Shown here piece by piece: positions 23,300-34,245 of a DNA stretch of 64,000 nt. A model generated the notes under the pieces. That model made no database searches, had not been told where the DNA came from, and worked only from the letters and a program-made list of their open reading frames with translations. How positions within the stretch are numbered: the stretch's first letter is position 1; each line of letters begins with the position of its first letter. The stretch comes from Muricea muricata (taxonomy: Eukaryota; Cnidaria; Anthozoa; Malacalcyonacea; Plexauridae). The stretch is from NCBI GenBank assembly GCA_963855995.1, contig OY979716.1:30528230-30592229 (forward strand), in the 5' to 3' direction. The position numbers and the translations under genes are program-made.

Positions 23300-23526
23300 T
23301 TTCACACGGCCAAACAAAGGTCTTATGCTATATTAGAACTATTCTCACTCACTGGGACTGTATCTACTTCACCAAACTTAGCTAAAGTGCGAGCCCGAAG
23401 GGCGAGTAATGATTGTCGTGCTACGCGCTCGCTCTCTAGCTAAATTTGGTGAAGTACAGTCCCAGTGAGTGGGAATAGTTTTAATATAGCAAAAGTATTA
23501 TAAGACCTTTGTCTGGCCGTGTGAAA
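23300..23526. mobile_element. TTAA-flanked fold-back MITE, 227 bp
   Basis: TTAA at 23296-23299 and 23527-23530 bracket arms starting tttcacacggcca and ending ggccgtgtgaaa. Nearly the whole element folds on itself (aggtctta, actgggactgta, ggtgaagta blocks) around a loop near 23400. It splits the right arm of the surrounding element exactly at a TTAA, which confirms the insertion. TTAA targets are used by piggyBac and Kolobok families. Confidence 0.85.
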
Positions 23527-23585
23527 TTAACGAAAGTGCTGGGACCGATCTGCTTCAAGGTATCTGAAATAGCCTTCACGTTTTA

Positions 23586-23960
23586 AAAAAGGCCAAATTT
23601 AACAAAATAAAGCCAAATTTTACTTTTTTCCAAAAAAGCCAAAAAGAGCCAAATTTTATCAATTAATGTTTTGAGATGGTATCAATCAGATCGGGTCCAG
23701 CTAATTTCTAATATTCTAAATTTAAGTTCAAAAGTCTTCAACTTTACAAAAAATGATACAGTTTTATGTTGAACACATACATAAAATAGCGCGTATTTAC
23801 ACGAATGTGTCTACGGCATTGACAGTTTTTACGTAAATCTTGTCACTCGATAAAAAAGCCAAAATAAAGCCAAAAGGCCAAACATTTTTTTCCGGCCAAA
23901 GAAGAAATAAAAAAGCCAAAACCGAGTTATTTGGCTTTAAAAAAGCCAAGTTACCAATCC
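23586..23960. repeat. Low-complexity AAGCCAAA-rich stretch
   Basis: Dispersed, irregular aaagccaaa/ggccaaa motifs in an A-rich context. No clean period and not coding. Confidence 0.5.
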
Positions 23961-24083
23961 TGAAACCAAATCCGACCTCTCCTCAGTCTTTTTGAATGTT
24001 GATTTTCCAGCGCGCCGGCTTCAGCCAATCACAGTTTCAAAGCACTGAAGTTATCCTTCCAGATCTATTATTATAGCTCAATG

Positions 24084-25103
24084 GCGACCTCACGCCATCT
24101 TAGACCTACACTCTCTATATGGAGCATTATGGGCAAGAGAAACTGATGGTTGTTAACTGGACAATGGCATACTTTACCAAGCTGGCGACAAAGTGCATCT
24201 ATTGCCAGCGAACAAGAAAATAAATGCAGTCAAAGTGTTGGGACAAAAACGTAAGCTGCTGCTAACGGAGGCTGGAACAGTATACAAAGTGAAACGATCG
24301 AAGTAGGAATTACTGTGGAACCTGGACAGCATGTTTCAGTTTTAAGAAACAAATTATTCCAAACGTCAATCTGTGTGTTAATTTATGCAAACAAACATCG
24401 CAACAAATATTTTGCTCATAAAATCAGTACGATTTCCACGGAGGAATATTTTTTACACATCGTACCATACATACCAACTACAAGAGCTTATGCTTCTTAT
24501 TCCTTATTCCTGTACTTTTCAATTTCGAAAAAAATTATGTACACCACTTTTGATTACCCGCGAGGGAATAGGAGGGAAAACCTACATGGAACTTAATAAT
24601 TATTTATACTGCAGCAATAAATATTTATTAAACTATATTCAATGCAATGACTGAAACGTATGGCTTACCTTTAATAATTGTTATATATTTTCTCTTGAAA
24701 TAATCGTCAAAGTGCAGACTCAGCTAAAGATTCTTTCATAAATAAATGCCAAATCAAATATATTCCATTACCAGCACGCAATGTTAACATCCAATGTTAT
24801 TCGAGCATCCAATATATGTTATTCGGAGATTTGTAGCTTTTTCAACGTAGCATGTCCAAATAGCAGTAAGATTTTAATTTTTAGGACAAGTTCAGTTTTA
24901 TTTATACTATATAATCGTTTGCGTGACGTTATAAGTCTTTGATCACGCAGAAATTGGTTTATCGGGGCGCAGTAAAGCACTTCGTTTACCGCGCCCTGGG
25001 CTTGTCTATATTATTACGTAAGCTCGGACGTTAGGGTTATTAGCATATACAGCGCCTCCTACAAAAATATTTTGCGTGACTAACAATGTGATGTAAATTG
25101 TAT
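24084..25103. other. Spacer; one short open 3'-exon-like frame
   Basis: On the plus strand 24151-24306, a frame ending in TAG reads NGILYQAGDKVHLLPA and onwards to a Lys-rich tail. It looks protein-like but is only about 50 residues long and is preceded by a stop, so it may be a captured terminal exon or chance. No other gene was seen. Confidence 0.25.
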
Positions 25104-25761
25104 TATTACATGAGTATAGAGATTTATTCATCGATATGGCTATGCGTAATAATCGTTCCAAATTAGCAATAGCCAATCGGCATCAAGAACGATAAAATTT
25201 CACTCGGTGAAAAATCATCGTTCACGGACTTTGATTGGACGAACGATGTTTTTTCACCAGTGAAAATTTATCGTTCAGTGTTCTGATTGGCTGACCCGAA
25301 CGTGCAACACCTGCTCGCAGGCTAGTGTAAACATGGAGTCTGATTTTACAAGTATTTTTTTAACTCACCGAAAAGAGAGATTTAAGACAATTTCACTGAT
25401 AAAACAACCACCTAAAATCATAACGACGACATTCGTGGCCTCATTAACTTGAAGTAAACCTCATGGTTTCATTTTCAGCAAGAAAACAAAGTCATAAATG
25501 GTAAGAAATTCCATTTTAATATTTTGCTTGAGTATTTGTTTTTGTCAGTAAGATATATCCGTATCTTTATACACTCATCTTTATACTCATATAATAAACA
25601 AATTACTTCATGGTTGGTTCGTTTGTACGATTTTTATTATTCACTCGTTGTGAAGGATCGCTAAACTCACTCGTTCGCTGCGCTCACTCGTTCGTTTAAC
25701 GATTCTTCACAACTCGTGAATAAAAATCGTACGCACTCACCAACCATGAAGTAATCTCTAT
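25104..25761. repeat. 658-bp interspersed repeat, copy 1
   Basis: Begins tattacatgagtatagagat. It is nearly identical, without net length change, to 33588-34245 in the same orientation. Each copy contains two hairpin regions: one around aacgataaaatttcac, and one whose outer arms are attacttcatggttggt and accaaccatgaagtaat. Probably a non-autonomous fold-back element family. Confidence 0.85.
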
Positions 25762-26760
25762 TTTTTATATTGTTTTTTGATTTTTATTTTAAATATAACA
25801 GCACACAATTCTGTTGCAACTTTCGAGATTTTTCCATAATAGTGTAAGAATAATTTTTTTAATGCGGCATGCCCACCCAGTAATATATCTTTATCTCATT
25901 CGATGTTGTAGTTTTATAACACAAATTAAAAAAATAATCGTGACAGTAAATTGTGTTCTGTTGATTTATTGTGAGGACAGAAGCTGGTCGAGCACCTGAG
26001 AATCCCCTCAACCAACCCACGTCTTCGCGTGCTCAGTAATTTATGGAGCTCAGCAATTCGTGTCTATTTTGGTACCTATGTTGCTGTTGATAACGTTAAC
26101 ATGTATAGCGTTTCAGCTTGGAAAGCGCGACGCTGAGGTTTGTTTTACGAAGCTTCGATCGAATAATCTATTACTATACGAACATCCATGACTATACAGT
26201 CATGAATGTTCGTATAGTCATAGATTATTCTTGAATATTGCGATAATCCATCCCACATTCCTGCCACTTGGTATATAGAAATGCACACACGCACGCATAG
26301 ATTTAAAAATGTTATCATGACGCACAAGTCCTCAGCTTGCGTTACTAGATATACAACAGTTTGTTTGACGACATTCAGCTTTGACCGCATCAGTGAAATG
26401 GAAAAGTTAACATTATGCCAGAAACAATATATAAACGCGTGTATTTTGATTCATAAGACAGAAAGTCGCGCCGAATAAATGCCATGGTTAAATGCTTCAT
26501 TAGCTGACAATGTTATAATATCTCAGACGAAATGAGAACATAAAATTCCTTAATTGCCGTATTGTATCATAGGATATCAAGATATAAGTACAATAAAATA
26601 TGTTTGCGCAGAACTCGAGAAAATGTATTATAACTCAATTTTAAAAATGCGCTTTACAACAGAGTTCGACATAATTTCAGGCATGTGTAAATTTCACGAT
26701 AGATTAGTCAACACGTCGACATAATGTAACTCAACACGCAATTTGTGGCTGTGTAAATTG
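25762..26760. other. Right part of the KDZ-like element; no gene
   Basis: AT-rich. The only structure noticed is a strong palindrome at 26161-26230. Short frames here have no recognisable domain. Confidence 0.45.
26161..26230. repeat. Near-perfect hairpin, 32-bp arms, 6-base loop
   Basis: gaataatctattactatacg through catgac pairs with gtcatgaatgttcgtatagt through gattattc, with two mismatches. The loop is tataca. Confidence 0.85.
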
Positions 26761-26767
26761 GATTACG

Positions 26768-26832
26768 CAATGTAGCCCGTATATGTAACATGCCCGTATA
26801 TGTAACATGTCCGTATATGTAACGTAACGTTA
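26768..26832 (-). repeat. Right terminal inverted repeat of the KDZ-like element
   Basis: Three head-to-tail cccgtatatgtaacatg-type units end at cgtaacgtta (26832). Reverse complement of the left TIR at 12921-12985. Confidence 0.75.
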
Positions 26833-26843
26833 TGACATCATAT

Positions 26844-27030
26844 GTGCTATTGGGGTAAGATGTCCAACATGTTGAAAAATTTTGTGCACGAGTGAACATT
26901 GCCTAACAGTGTGGGCGCGCTCTGAGCTGACAGCTCAGTAATCGATGCTAATGCGCATGCTTTTTATCACTCATTTCATCAAGTCAAGATGGCGAATGTT
27001 GATGAATGTGTTGTCTCATTTGATGAAGCC
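26844..27030. mobile_element. Right fragment of the interrupted MADF-type element
   Basis: gtgctattgg is followed by ccaacatgttgaaaaat, cagctcagtaatcgat and caagtcaagatggcga, which match the intact copy at about 29255-29400 in order. It includes the start-codon region seen in that copy (atggcgaatgttgat). Together with 12855-12909 it forms one ancestral copy split by the giant element. Confidence 0.65.
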
Positions 27031-28659
27031 TTTATGGGAGGCGGAAGAATTATGTAAATACCATTGAAGACGTCGGGCTAGCTCTTTAAATGCGTTTACT
27101 TTGAACAGACAAGTTGTGCGTTTTAGGTATGATTTAATTCTATTCTCACATGGCCACTGCCATAGACCTTGCCTGCTTATGCACAGACATTGCGAAATTG
27201 CTTATCGCCGGTTATTTTGTTTCAGTGGGTACATATTCTATTGTCAACCTTTTTTAGATATCAATAACACATGTATCTTCATGTTAAATCACAGACGTTG
27301 AGAGCCCCCAACCTATTTTATCTTTCCCCATTTAAATCGCAAAGGGCTATTATTGTATTGTTCACTTCCGCTCAGGCAATTCTGCTAACACTCATTGTTT
27401 GTACCTGTTGTACTCGCGACAAGCAAGAACGTACACATTTCGAGCATAAAACACGTTTCTAATATATTTCGACCAAAATTGTGTGAAACGGTTCTCTCAG
27501 GTGTGAGTTATCTTCGGTGTGGCGGCGCTGTGTAGCACATTTAAATATATGCTTGCCTTTAACAACGTGCTTGTTCTCTATAGGCAGCTGATTCCAAGAA
27601 CTTGACGACGACTTCCAAGTTTTAAGAGGTGAGGAATGTACCTCTATTACTGACAATTTTAATTTTTTGTTAAATTTAAGGTACACACGAAATAAAATAA
27701 AATCGCCATTTAATTTCAGAACAGTATTCACAGCTATTTCATAAGGTTTTGGGGAATATTACAATTTGATACTCAATAGCACGATAAATATATCAAATTG
27801 TGAGCGTCTTATAGTTCATATTCTGGAGTCAAGCCTGGCTTTGTTTTTCCGATGCTGTTGAAACGCCAAATCGTAAATGTTAAAACTTTGAATACCAATG
27901 CCTGTTTCTTAAACCTGAACAAATAATGTACTTTAAACTCAGTTTAATAGGCCTCGCAATAGATTACGTTAGGCATAGAGGTCATCCATTTCGACAGAGT
28001 TCGTTCAGAGCTGTTGTCGTCGCTTCGCTATCCTATACCAGTATTTTAAAGTTGGCTACTTTTTTTCTTTTGGCAATCCTAGAGTTTACGTATAACTAAT
28101 TTTATGGAACTATGTGTAGCCTGTTGGCGAAACAAACGTCGTGGGTATTTACATAATTTTAGAGTTAATAGTCATTAATGTTTATGTCAAGGGCCGTTTT
28201 ATTGAATGCTGATGCTCGTAGATATATATGTCCCTTGTTAGCCTAAGAACTGCATATTTCCTATGAGTATTTTTCGCCTTTACAGCCTACATTTTTCTAT
28301 GGCTAGTGCATTTTCCTATTTCTATGACCATGCTATAATTGCTTTATAATATATTCAGAAATATACATATTCAGAAAATATGCATAGTATATTCAGATAG
28401 TTGAACATGTGACAAGTGGCGAATGTACAGACATCGTATAAACACCGTAATTCAATAGCAAATCGATCTTTTAATGTTGTGAATCAAACGCCCAAAATTT
28501 TAGACTTTAAATAATATTGATTATATCAGAATTTGAAGTGGATGGTGATTAAGCGAAATCCAGAGAAATATTACGACCAGCTGACAATTTAAGAAAAGAT
28601 AAAAGGAAAAACTATAAATAAATGATTTTAGAATACATCTTTGATAAATCATTTATGAA
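27031..28659. other. Intergenic, no gene recognised
   Basis: AT-rich, with several short open frames lacking any recognisable motif or splice context. No repeats with clear ends were noticed. Confidence 0.5.
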
Positions 28660-28663
28660 TTAA

Positions 28664-28770
28664 AGATTGGTTACAGTTGCTTCTGCGCACGTGCGGGTTG
28701 TGTTTACATTTTTTGTTTTGACCAACTTTAAGGGCACAACATGACGTAGTATACATTCAAAATAACAGAA
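28664..28770. mobile_element. Single end of the AGATNGGTTACAG element family
   Basis: After a TTAA (28660-28663), agattggttacagttgcttc and the following gtttacattttttgttttga closely match the left end of the 3-kb element at 59342. No matching right end was found nearby, so this is a truncated or heavily deleted copy. Confidence 0.6.
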
Positions 28771-28929
28771 ATTTCGCGACAAGTGGAGCGTTTCAACAGT
28801 TTTTGAATAATTCATTATAGTAATAAATACTCCGGACGGAAAACTCAGCTTAGTTAGAAATATTAAAGCCCAGACAGCAGCTTTAAATAGAGCCATAACA
28901 TAACTAAACAGAACAACTTTTCTAAAAAA

Positions 28930-28985
28930 TATTTAATGAGGCTAACGTTTCGTTGCTACACTTGCAACATCTTCAGAGAAATTAA
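28930..28985 (-). other. Hammerhead-like core motif
   Basis: On the minus strand, CTGAAGA (fits the CUGANGA core) is followed by the hairpin gttgc-aagtgta-gcaac and then GAAAC. The helix I and III partners and a cleavage site could not be confirmed. Such motifs are known from Penelope-like and related retroelements. Confidence 0.35.
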
Positions 28986-29143
28986 AGTATTACAGTATGT
29001 GCAAAAGCTTTATGCAAAGCGAAATATTCTAAGGTTAAAAAACGGTTAAAGATTTAAAAGAAGCTAATCATAGTGATTTAACAATAACAACACTAAGGAC
29101 ATATAACATTACAAGATATATACAAAGGTTATGCAAGGTTTAA

Positions 29144-29949
29144 GCCCGGCGCACACTAGCGTTATCAGCTGAGCTGAGCGTCAGTCGTGACTGTTGGCGT
29201 AAGCTGTTTCCTCAAGTGTGCGGTGTCATATTCTGTGATTTTCGCCACGCGTGCCATCGGCACCTGATATTCAACATGTTGAATAAATTCGTGCACGAAT
29301 GAACATTTCCTCACAGTGTGCGCGCTCTCTGAGCTATCAGCTCAGTAATCGATACGAATGCGCATGCGTTTGTATCACATATTCGACTCAAGATGGCGAC
29401 AAACAACTCAATAGTGGCTGAAGCAATCCTTGAGGATAAATTAGCAGATATTTGGCCCGATTATCCGTGTCTTTACGATATGCGCTGTCCTGAATTTAAG
29501 AATCGGGATCTTCGCAATTCAGTTCACGAACAATATTTGCACATGCCCCTTGTGCTTGGCGGCGTGAAACCCAAGATTTTTCACGTCTTTCGATTAGCTG
29601 CTCTTAAGCGTCTTCGTCTTCGTCGCAGTAACAAAAGGTAAAGCAAAATTTCTTCATCTTCTGACCAGCTCGAATGATAATTTTCATCAATATTCGCCAT
29701 CTTGAGTCAAATATGTGATACAAACGCATGCGCATTCGTATCGATTACTGAGCTGATAGCTCAGAGAGCGCGCACACTGTGAGGAAATGTTCATTCGTGC
29801 ACGAAATTATTCAACATGTTGAATATCCGGCGCCGATGGCACGCGTGGCGAAAATCACAGAATATGACACCGCACACTTGAGGAAACAGCTTACGCCAAC
29901 AGTCACGACTGACGCTCAGCTCAGCTGATAACGCTAGTGTGCGCCGGGC
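29144..29949. mobile_element. MADF-encoding DNA element with about 260-bp TIRs
   Basis: The ends gcccggcgcacactagcgtt and the exact reverse complement at 29949 are each flanked by TTAA. Near-identical TIRs run from 29144 to about 29400 and from about 29690 to 29949. The only ORF (29393-29641) encodes a MADF-type domain. PIF/Harbinger transposons carry a MADF/Myb second gene, but TTAA flanks suggest Kolobok or piggyBac, so the superfamily is unresolved. No transposase is present, so it is non-autonomous. Confidence 0.85.
29393..29641 (+). CDS. MADF-domain protein encoded in a DNA element
   Basis: An 82-residue frame. LADIWPDYPCLYDMRCPEFK followed by NRDLRNSVHEQ fits the N-terminal half of the MADF (Myb/SANT-like in Adf-1) DNA-binding domain, with its conserved YPxLxD and F/YKNRxxR spacing. 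The C-terminus is basic (RLRLRRSNKR). The usual W and downstream helices differ, and the frame is short. The ATG lies in the last bases of the left TIR. It may be the 5' exon of an internally deleted gene. It is probably nuclear and binds element ends; this is an inference. Confidence 0.55.
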   Translation: MATNNSIVAEAILEDKLADIWPDYPCLYDMRCPEFKNRDLRNSVHEQYLHMPLVLGGVKPKIFHVFRLAALKRLRLRRSNKR

Positions 29950-31575
29950 TTAATGATAGGATTAATTATACAAGGTTAAACGCACAGAAGTGATTAATAT
30001 AGTAATATGAGTCTTTACATCTAGATAATTTTACTAACATGTAGTAGCTTCATACATTGAAATACAATACAAACATTATCTGATATCATTATAGAGCTTG
30101 TATGCATGCTGTGAACGTTATACACATACACAGGGCACAATCCTAAATATTTATCAATCTCATTTGTTCAAAGACATTTTCCCTAAATTGTTTATAAGTT
30201 TTTGCTTTCATGAGTGTGCTTTATCCATTACGATGTCTTCGTCGTCCCTACACTCACCCTCAGTTAACGTATCCCTATCATATATCTGAATCAGAATACG
30301 CAGGCGTTATACGACTAAGCAAGCGTTTCGCGAGTTTGTTTTGGTAAAATTGGTTTTCTGCCAAAATTTTGTTTACATATAAAACCCTTTCTACATAATT
30401 TAGGTACTGTTTCGTCGAAGGTTTCAAGGATACAAATTTAGTAGCATCACTCTTTGCGAAATATCCGTTTTCTCTTCGAAGCTGCTGTTTTTTCTCCGAC
30501 GTTAACAGGATTTGATAAAGAATTACTCGAAGGTTGCGACTCCTCGCAATCCGCAAGCTCGACTCGACTTTCCCTGTATTGCAATACATTTTGTATAGTT
30601 CAGTGTACTCGACTACCTCGACGTAGTAAGGCGATTCATTCGAGGCAACAACGAAATGACAACAAGGATTCGATTCAAACGCTGATTAGTCTAGGACCTG
30701 TATATGAGTTTGTATGCACTTTCATTTAGGACAGATAATCTCAACTATTTTAGGATAAAATGACCATGACGATCAACATGGTGTGTGTGCAAAATGCTGA
30801 ATCCGGGACGAAATGCCTGAAAATGACCACACCCAGATATGTGTGTTTTCGCACATCCCAGCTCGACAATCAAATGCTTATTGAACTTTCTGAAAAGATC
30901 AGGATGCTTGCCATAGACACTTTTAGGAGTGGTTGTTAGGGAGTAGAAAATGTCTAGGTGTATCAGGTCATTAAATTTGACATGGCACAAAAACAGCTCA
31001 TTTGCTCATTATGCACAATAAATGCTCAAAGTTGTTGCACAAGCTGCATTTCTTTGAATGTTAAATAATTTTTCATTGGGAGTAAACTTCGCACATGTTA
31101 GAACATAGGAACAACAATAGCGCGCGATGGCGTTTGTTATTTAATACCTGTCCAAGATGGCGATTTCGAATAATATACAGGTTTCTTTGCCGTTTCATCG
31201 TCCATAACCGCACATATAATACACAAATGTCACTTTTATTAGGAATACATAACTGCAAGATATGGCCAACCAAGTTTCGTGAACTTTCAGTGTGTTTTTT
31301 GAACATAATACTTGACATGATCGAGGTGTCATCTTCTCCAAACATGGCCCAAGCGAAATGTTCCGTTTCGTCCACGGTGAATTTTTCACAGTAAATGGTC
31401 TGCCAATGTACTTTCGACACAATAGTGTATACAATACAAACGTGGGCAACATATTACCAAAACATATCACGTTTAAACCACTGAGCTCTACTAATTTATC
31501 TGGAGATCGGGCTCTCGACTTCAAAGTGTCCCCGAAAACATGGCGGATTTGACGTCACTGGGATACAGCTGGGGT
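29950..31575. other. Intergenic region, no gene recognised
   Basis: Short open frames on both strands (about 30278-30990 and 31073-31552) show no known domain and overlap one another. 31471-31546 is an inverted partner of 38667-38753. Confidence 0.45.
31471..31546 (+). repeat. Dispersed inverted repeat, left copy
   Basis: gtttaaaccactgagctcta through gtgtccccgaaaacatggcgg matches the reverse complement of 38667-38753. The copies differ by a short indel and a few substitutions. Confidence 0.75.
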
Positions 31576-33337
31576 CATAGATATAGTAGGTATAGATTGC
31601 TGACCATTGAATAATTACTATTGCGTAGGCGTGACCTGTATGATAAATCCAAGATGGCGCGGGAACCGGGCAAAAAACTATAAGCCTCTACAGGGAAATC
31701 CATGTTTTTCGCGATTTAAAACGCCTCGTTGCTTGGAATCGCTTCGAATCAACATTTTTTCCCAAGAACTAGTTATTGCGGAAGTTTTGAGCACAATTTG
31801 TATAATCTCTGTTGAATTCCTCGTGAAAATATCGCTCGTGAAATGTGTTGTGAATTGGTCACTTGGTCAGTTCGAGACATTTGTTGTCCAAAACATGTAT
31901 TTTGACCGGCTTTGGCCTCTTGGGTGTTATTGTGACCTACAGCTATCCTAAATCAAACATTTACAAAACGATGGAGCAAGATGTTCGCGTACAAATCGAT
32001 TATTCGCTTGATTTGTGAGGTGTATGATTTTCATTTACAATCATGTATACTGTAATGCAGTGTCACCGTGTGTCGATGAATCTATGGAGCAAGATGATAC
32101 ATTTTTTGACGTTGCCAATTTGAAAATTATTCTAACGGTATTTGTGTTCACTTCATACAATGTCTTTCAGGCTTAATTAGGTTAAATTTGTGTTGAGTGT
32201 GTGCAAACTACCCAGACTGAAAAGTTTTATTTTGCGCATAAAAGACCTTTTCACCAGAGAATTTTGCGCAGAAATGTAGAAACCTTCTAGAGTCTAATCA
32301 GGTGGTCTGGGTTCAGTTTAGTTGATGACCCTCAGACTCAGTAAATAAATTTATCATCATCAATTTATCAATATTGAGCACAGTTGGCAGGTTAGCTGTT
32401 AGCTTAGATTTTCTGATGATTTGTGCAGATTTCTTCATGAATTATTAATGATTTTATAATCACGACTAATTGTTCATTGGAATATAGCAAATGGGCATTA
32501 GAATATTGCTTTACCATACTTGCATGTTTGCAAACTTTGCTCTAATGTTGCACAAGCTAGCAAGCAGGCGCATGTTGCAGTCTATGTACAGTGTCTGCAA
32601 AAGTATGCCAAAGTTTACCATTATGTTAATTTTAAAGTAAACATATAGTTTAAATTCAAATAAAAAAATTTCGGTCATTAAACTGTGGACTGTTCAGTTA
32701 ATTCTACCCACATTTCACACACGATTCACACGAACGAAACTAGCAGCTGTAGCACCAGTTTTCGATTATATTTTGGTAATGCATATTACATAATTCAGAC
32801 AATATTTACTTGATAACCTATCCGCCTTTGAAGTTCGAAAACAGTACGTTGGCTTGAAGTCGTATCTATGTAGTAAATTTACTAACTTATCAGGTATCAC
32901 ACACCACACAAATCAAGCGAACAATCGATTTGTACGCGAAGATCTTGCTCCATCGTTTTGTAAATGTTTAATTTAGGATAGCTGTAAGTCACAATAACAC
33001 CCAAGAGGCCAAAGCCGGTCAAAAATACATATTTTGGACAACAAATGTCTCGAACTGACCAAGTGACCAATTCACAACACATTTCACGAGCGAGATTTTC
33101 ACGAGGAATTCAGCAGAAATTACACAAATAGTGCTCAAAACTTCCGCAATAATTAGTTGTTTCCAAAAAATGTTGATTCGAAGCGATTCCAAGCAACGAG
33201 ACGTTTTAAATCGCGAAAAACATTGGTTTCCCTGTAGAGTCTTATAGTTTTTTGCCCGGTTCCCGCGCCATCTTGGATTTATCATACAGGTCACGCCTCC
33301 GATTCTGAGTCAGCAATCTAGACCTACTATGTCTATG
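31576..33337. mobile_element. DNA element, 1.76 kb, about 450-bp TIRs, 8-bp target duplication
   Basis: gctggggt flanks both ends (31568-31575 and 33338-33345). The arms 31576-about 32030 and about 32893-33337 are near-identical inverted repeats starting catagatatagtagg. The central 860 bp are AT-rich without a transposase. Open frames in the arms appear in both copies and are likely repeat artefacts. An 8-bp duplication fits hAT, P or Merlin. Confidence 0.88.
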
Positions 33338-33587
33338 GCTGGGGTACGCCGTTAATGCGGTTTACCACTGACCAGAGCTCGTTTACTTGCGGGCGACACG
33401 AAATTCCCCCCCTGGTTTAGCGATTGAAATATTTTTTACAAAATTGATATCGTCGTTTGAAATTATTTGTGAATTTATGGTCAAGAAATTTAAACCGCCT
33501 GCGAATATGAAATGAAAGTACTGTGCGCCGTTGATAGCCTCTGCAGCCAACAGCGGGAAACAGGACGAAAGATATGAAAGGACTTTT

Positions 33588-34245
33588 TATTACATGAGTA
33601 TAGAGATTTATTCATCGATATGGCTGTGCGTAATAATCGTTCCAAATTAGCAATAGCCAATCGGCATCAAGAACGATAAAATTTCACTCGGTGAAAAATC
33701 ATCGTTCACGGCCTTTGATTGGACGAACGATGTTTTTTCACCAGTGAAAATTTATCGTTCAGTGTTCTGATTGGCTGACTCGAACGTGCAACACCTGCTC
33801 GCAGGCTAGTGTAAACATGGAGTCTGATTTTACAAGTATTTTTTTAACTCACCGAAAAGAGAGATTTAAGACAATTTCACTGATAAAACAACCACCCAAA
33901 ATCATAACGACGACATTCGTGGCCTCATTAACTTGAAATAAACCTCATGGTTTCATTTTCAGCAAGAAAACAAAGCAATAAATTGTAAGAAATTCCATTT
34001 TAATATTTTGCTTGAGTATTTGTTTTTGTCAGTAAGATATATCCGTATCTTTATACACTCATCTTTATACTCATATTATAAACAAATTACTTCATGGTTG
34101 GTTCGTTTGTACGATTTTTATTATTCACTCGTTGTGAAGGATCGCTAAACTCACTCGTTCGCTGCGCTCACTCGTTCGTTTAACGATCCTTTACAACTCG
34201 TGAATAAAAATCGTACGCACTCACCAACCATGAAGTAATTTCTAT
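33588..34245. repeat. 658-bp interspersed repeat, copy 2
   Basis: Same orientation and length as copy 1 at 25104-25761, with about 2 percent differences. It contains the same two hairpin regions. Confidence 0.85.

Larger units (their letters stand above)
21249..24083. mobile_element. Non-coding DNA transposon, 2.8 kb, perfect 8-bp target duplication
   Basis: gcgacctc precedes the left end (21241-21248) and follows the right end (24084-24091). The ends tattgatctataatagatct and the reverse complement of the right end (cattgagctataataatag) align over about 35 bp. A second, internal inverted pair occurs at about 21675-21738 and 23531-23585 (gcagatcggtcccagtactt and its partner). A 227-bp TTAA-flanked fold-back is nested inside. 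No transposase was recognised. An 8-bp duplication points to hAT or P superfamily. Confidence 0.78.
12910..26843. mobile_element. Giant KDZ/Zisupton-like DNA transposon, about 13.9 kb
   Basis: The left end (12921-12985, starting taacgttacgttacatatac) is matched by the reverse complement of the right end (26768-26832) over about 65 bp at roughly 85 percent. Both ends carry three imperfect copies of a gttacatatacgggc-type unit. The direct repeat gtgctattgg lies just outside (12900-12909 and 26844-26853), about 10 bases beyond the clear TIR; it may be the target duplication or may overlap one. Flanking DNA on both sides matches consecutive parts of one MADF-type repeat. Inside are a TIR-related minisatellite and a damaged KDZ-type transposase. 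Several later insertions account for much of the right half. Confidence 0.72.

Noticed and set aside
24315..24654. Two overlapping 90-residue frames
   Set aside because: AT-rich and overlapping, with no recognisable domain or splice context.
12910..26843. Maverick/Polinton as identity of the giant element
   Set aside because: No polymerase B, integrase, packaging ATPase or capsid genes; the ends are short and the cargo is KDZ-type.
27459..27731. Minus-strand frame with WNQLPIENKHVV, considered as a LINE C-terminal tail
   Set aside because: The resemblance is limited to a few residues and no neighbouring LINE sequence was found.
31607..33294. Paired similar frames (MINPRWRGNRAKNYK-type) on opposite strands
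   Set aside because: They are the two inverted arms of one non-autonomous element, without a domain; not counted as genes.
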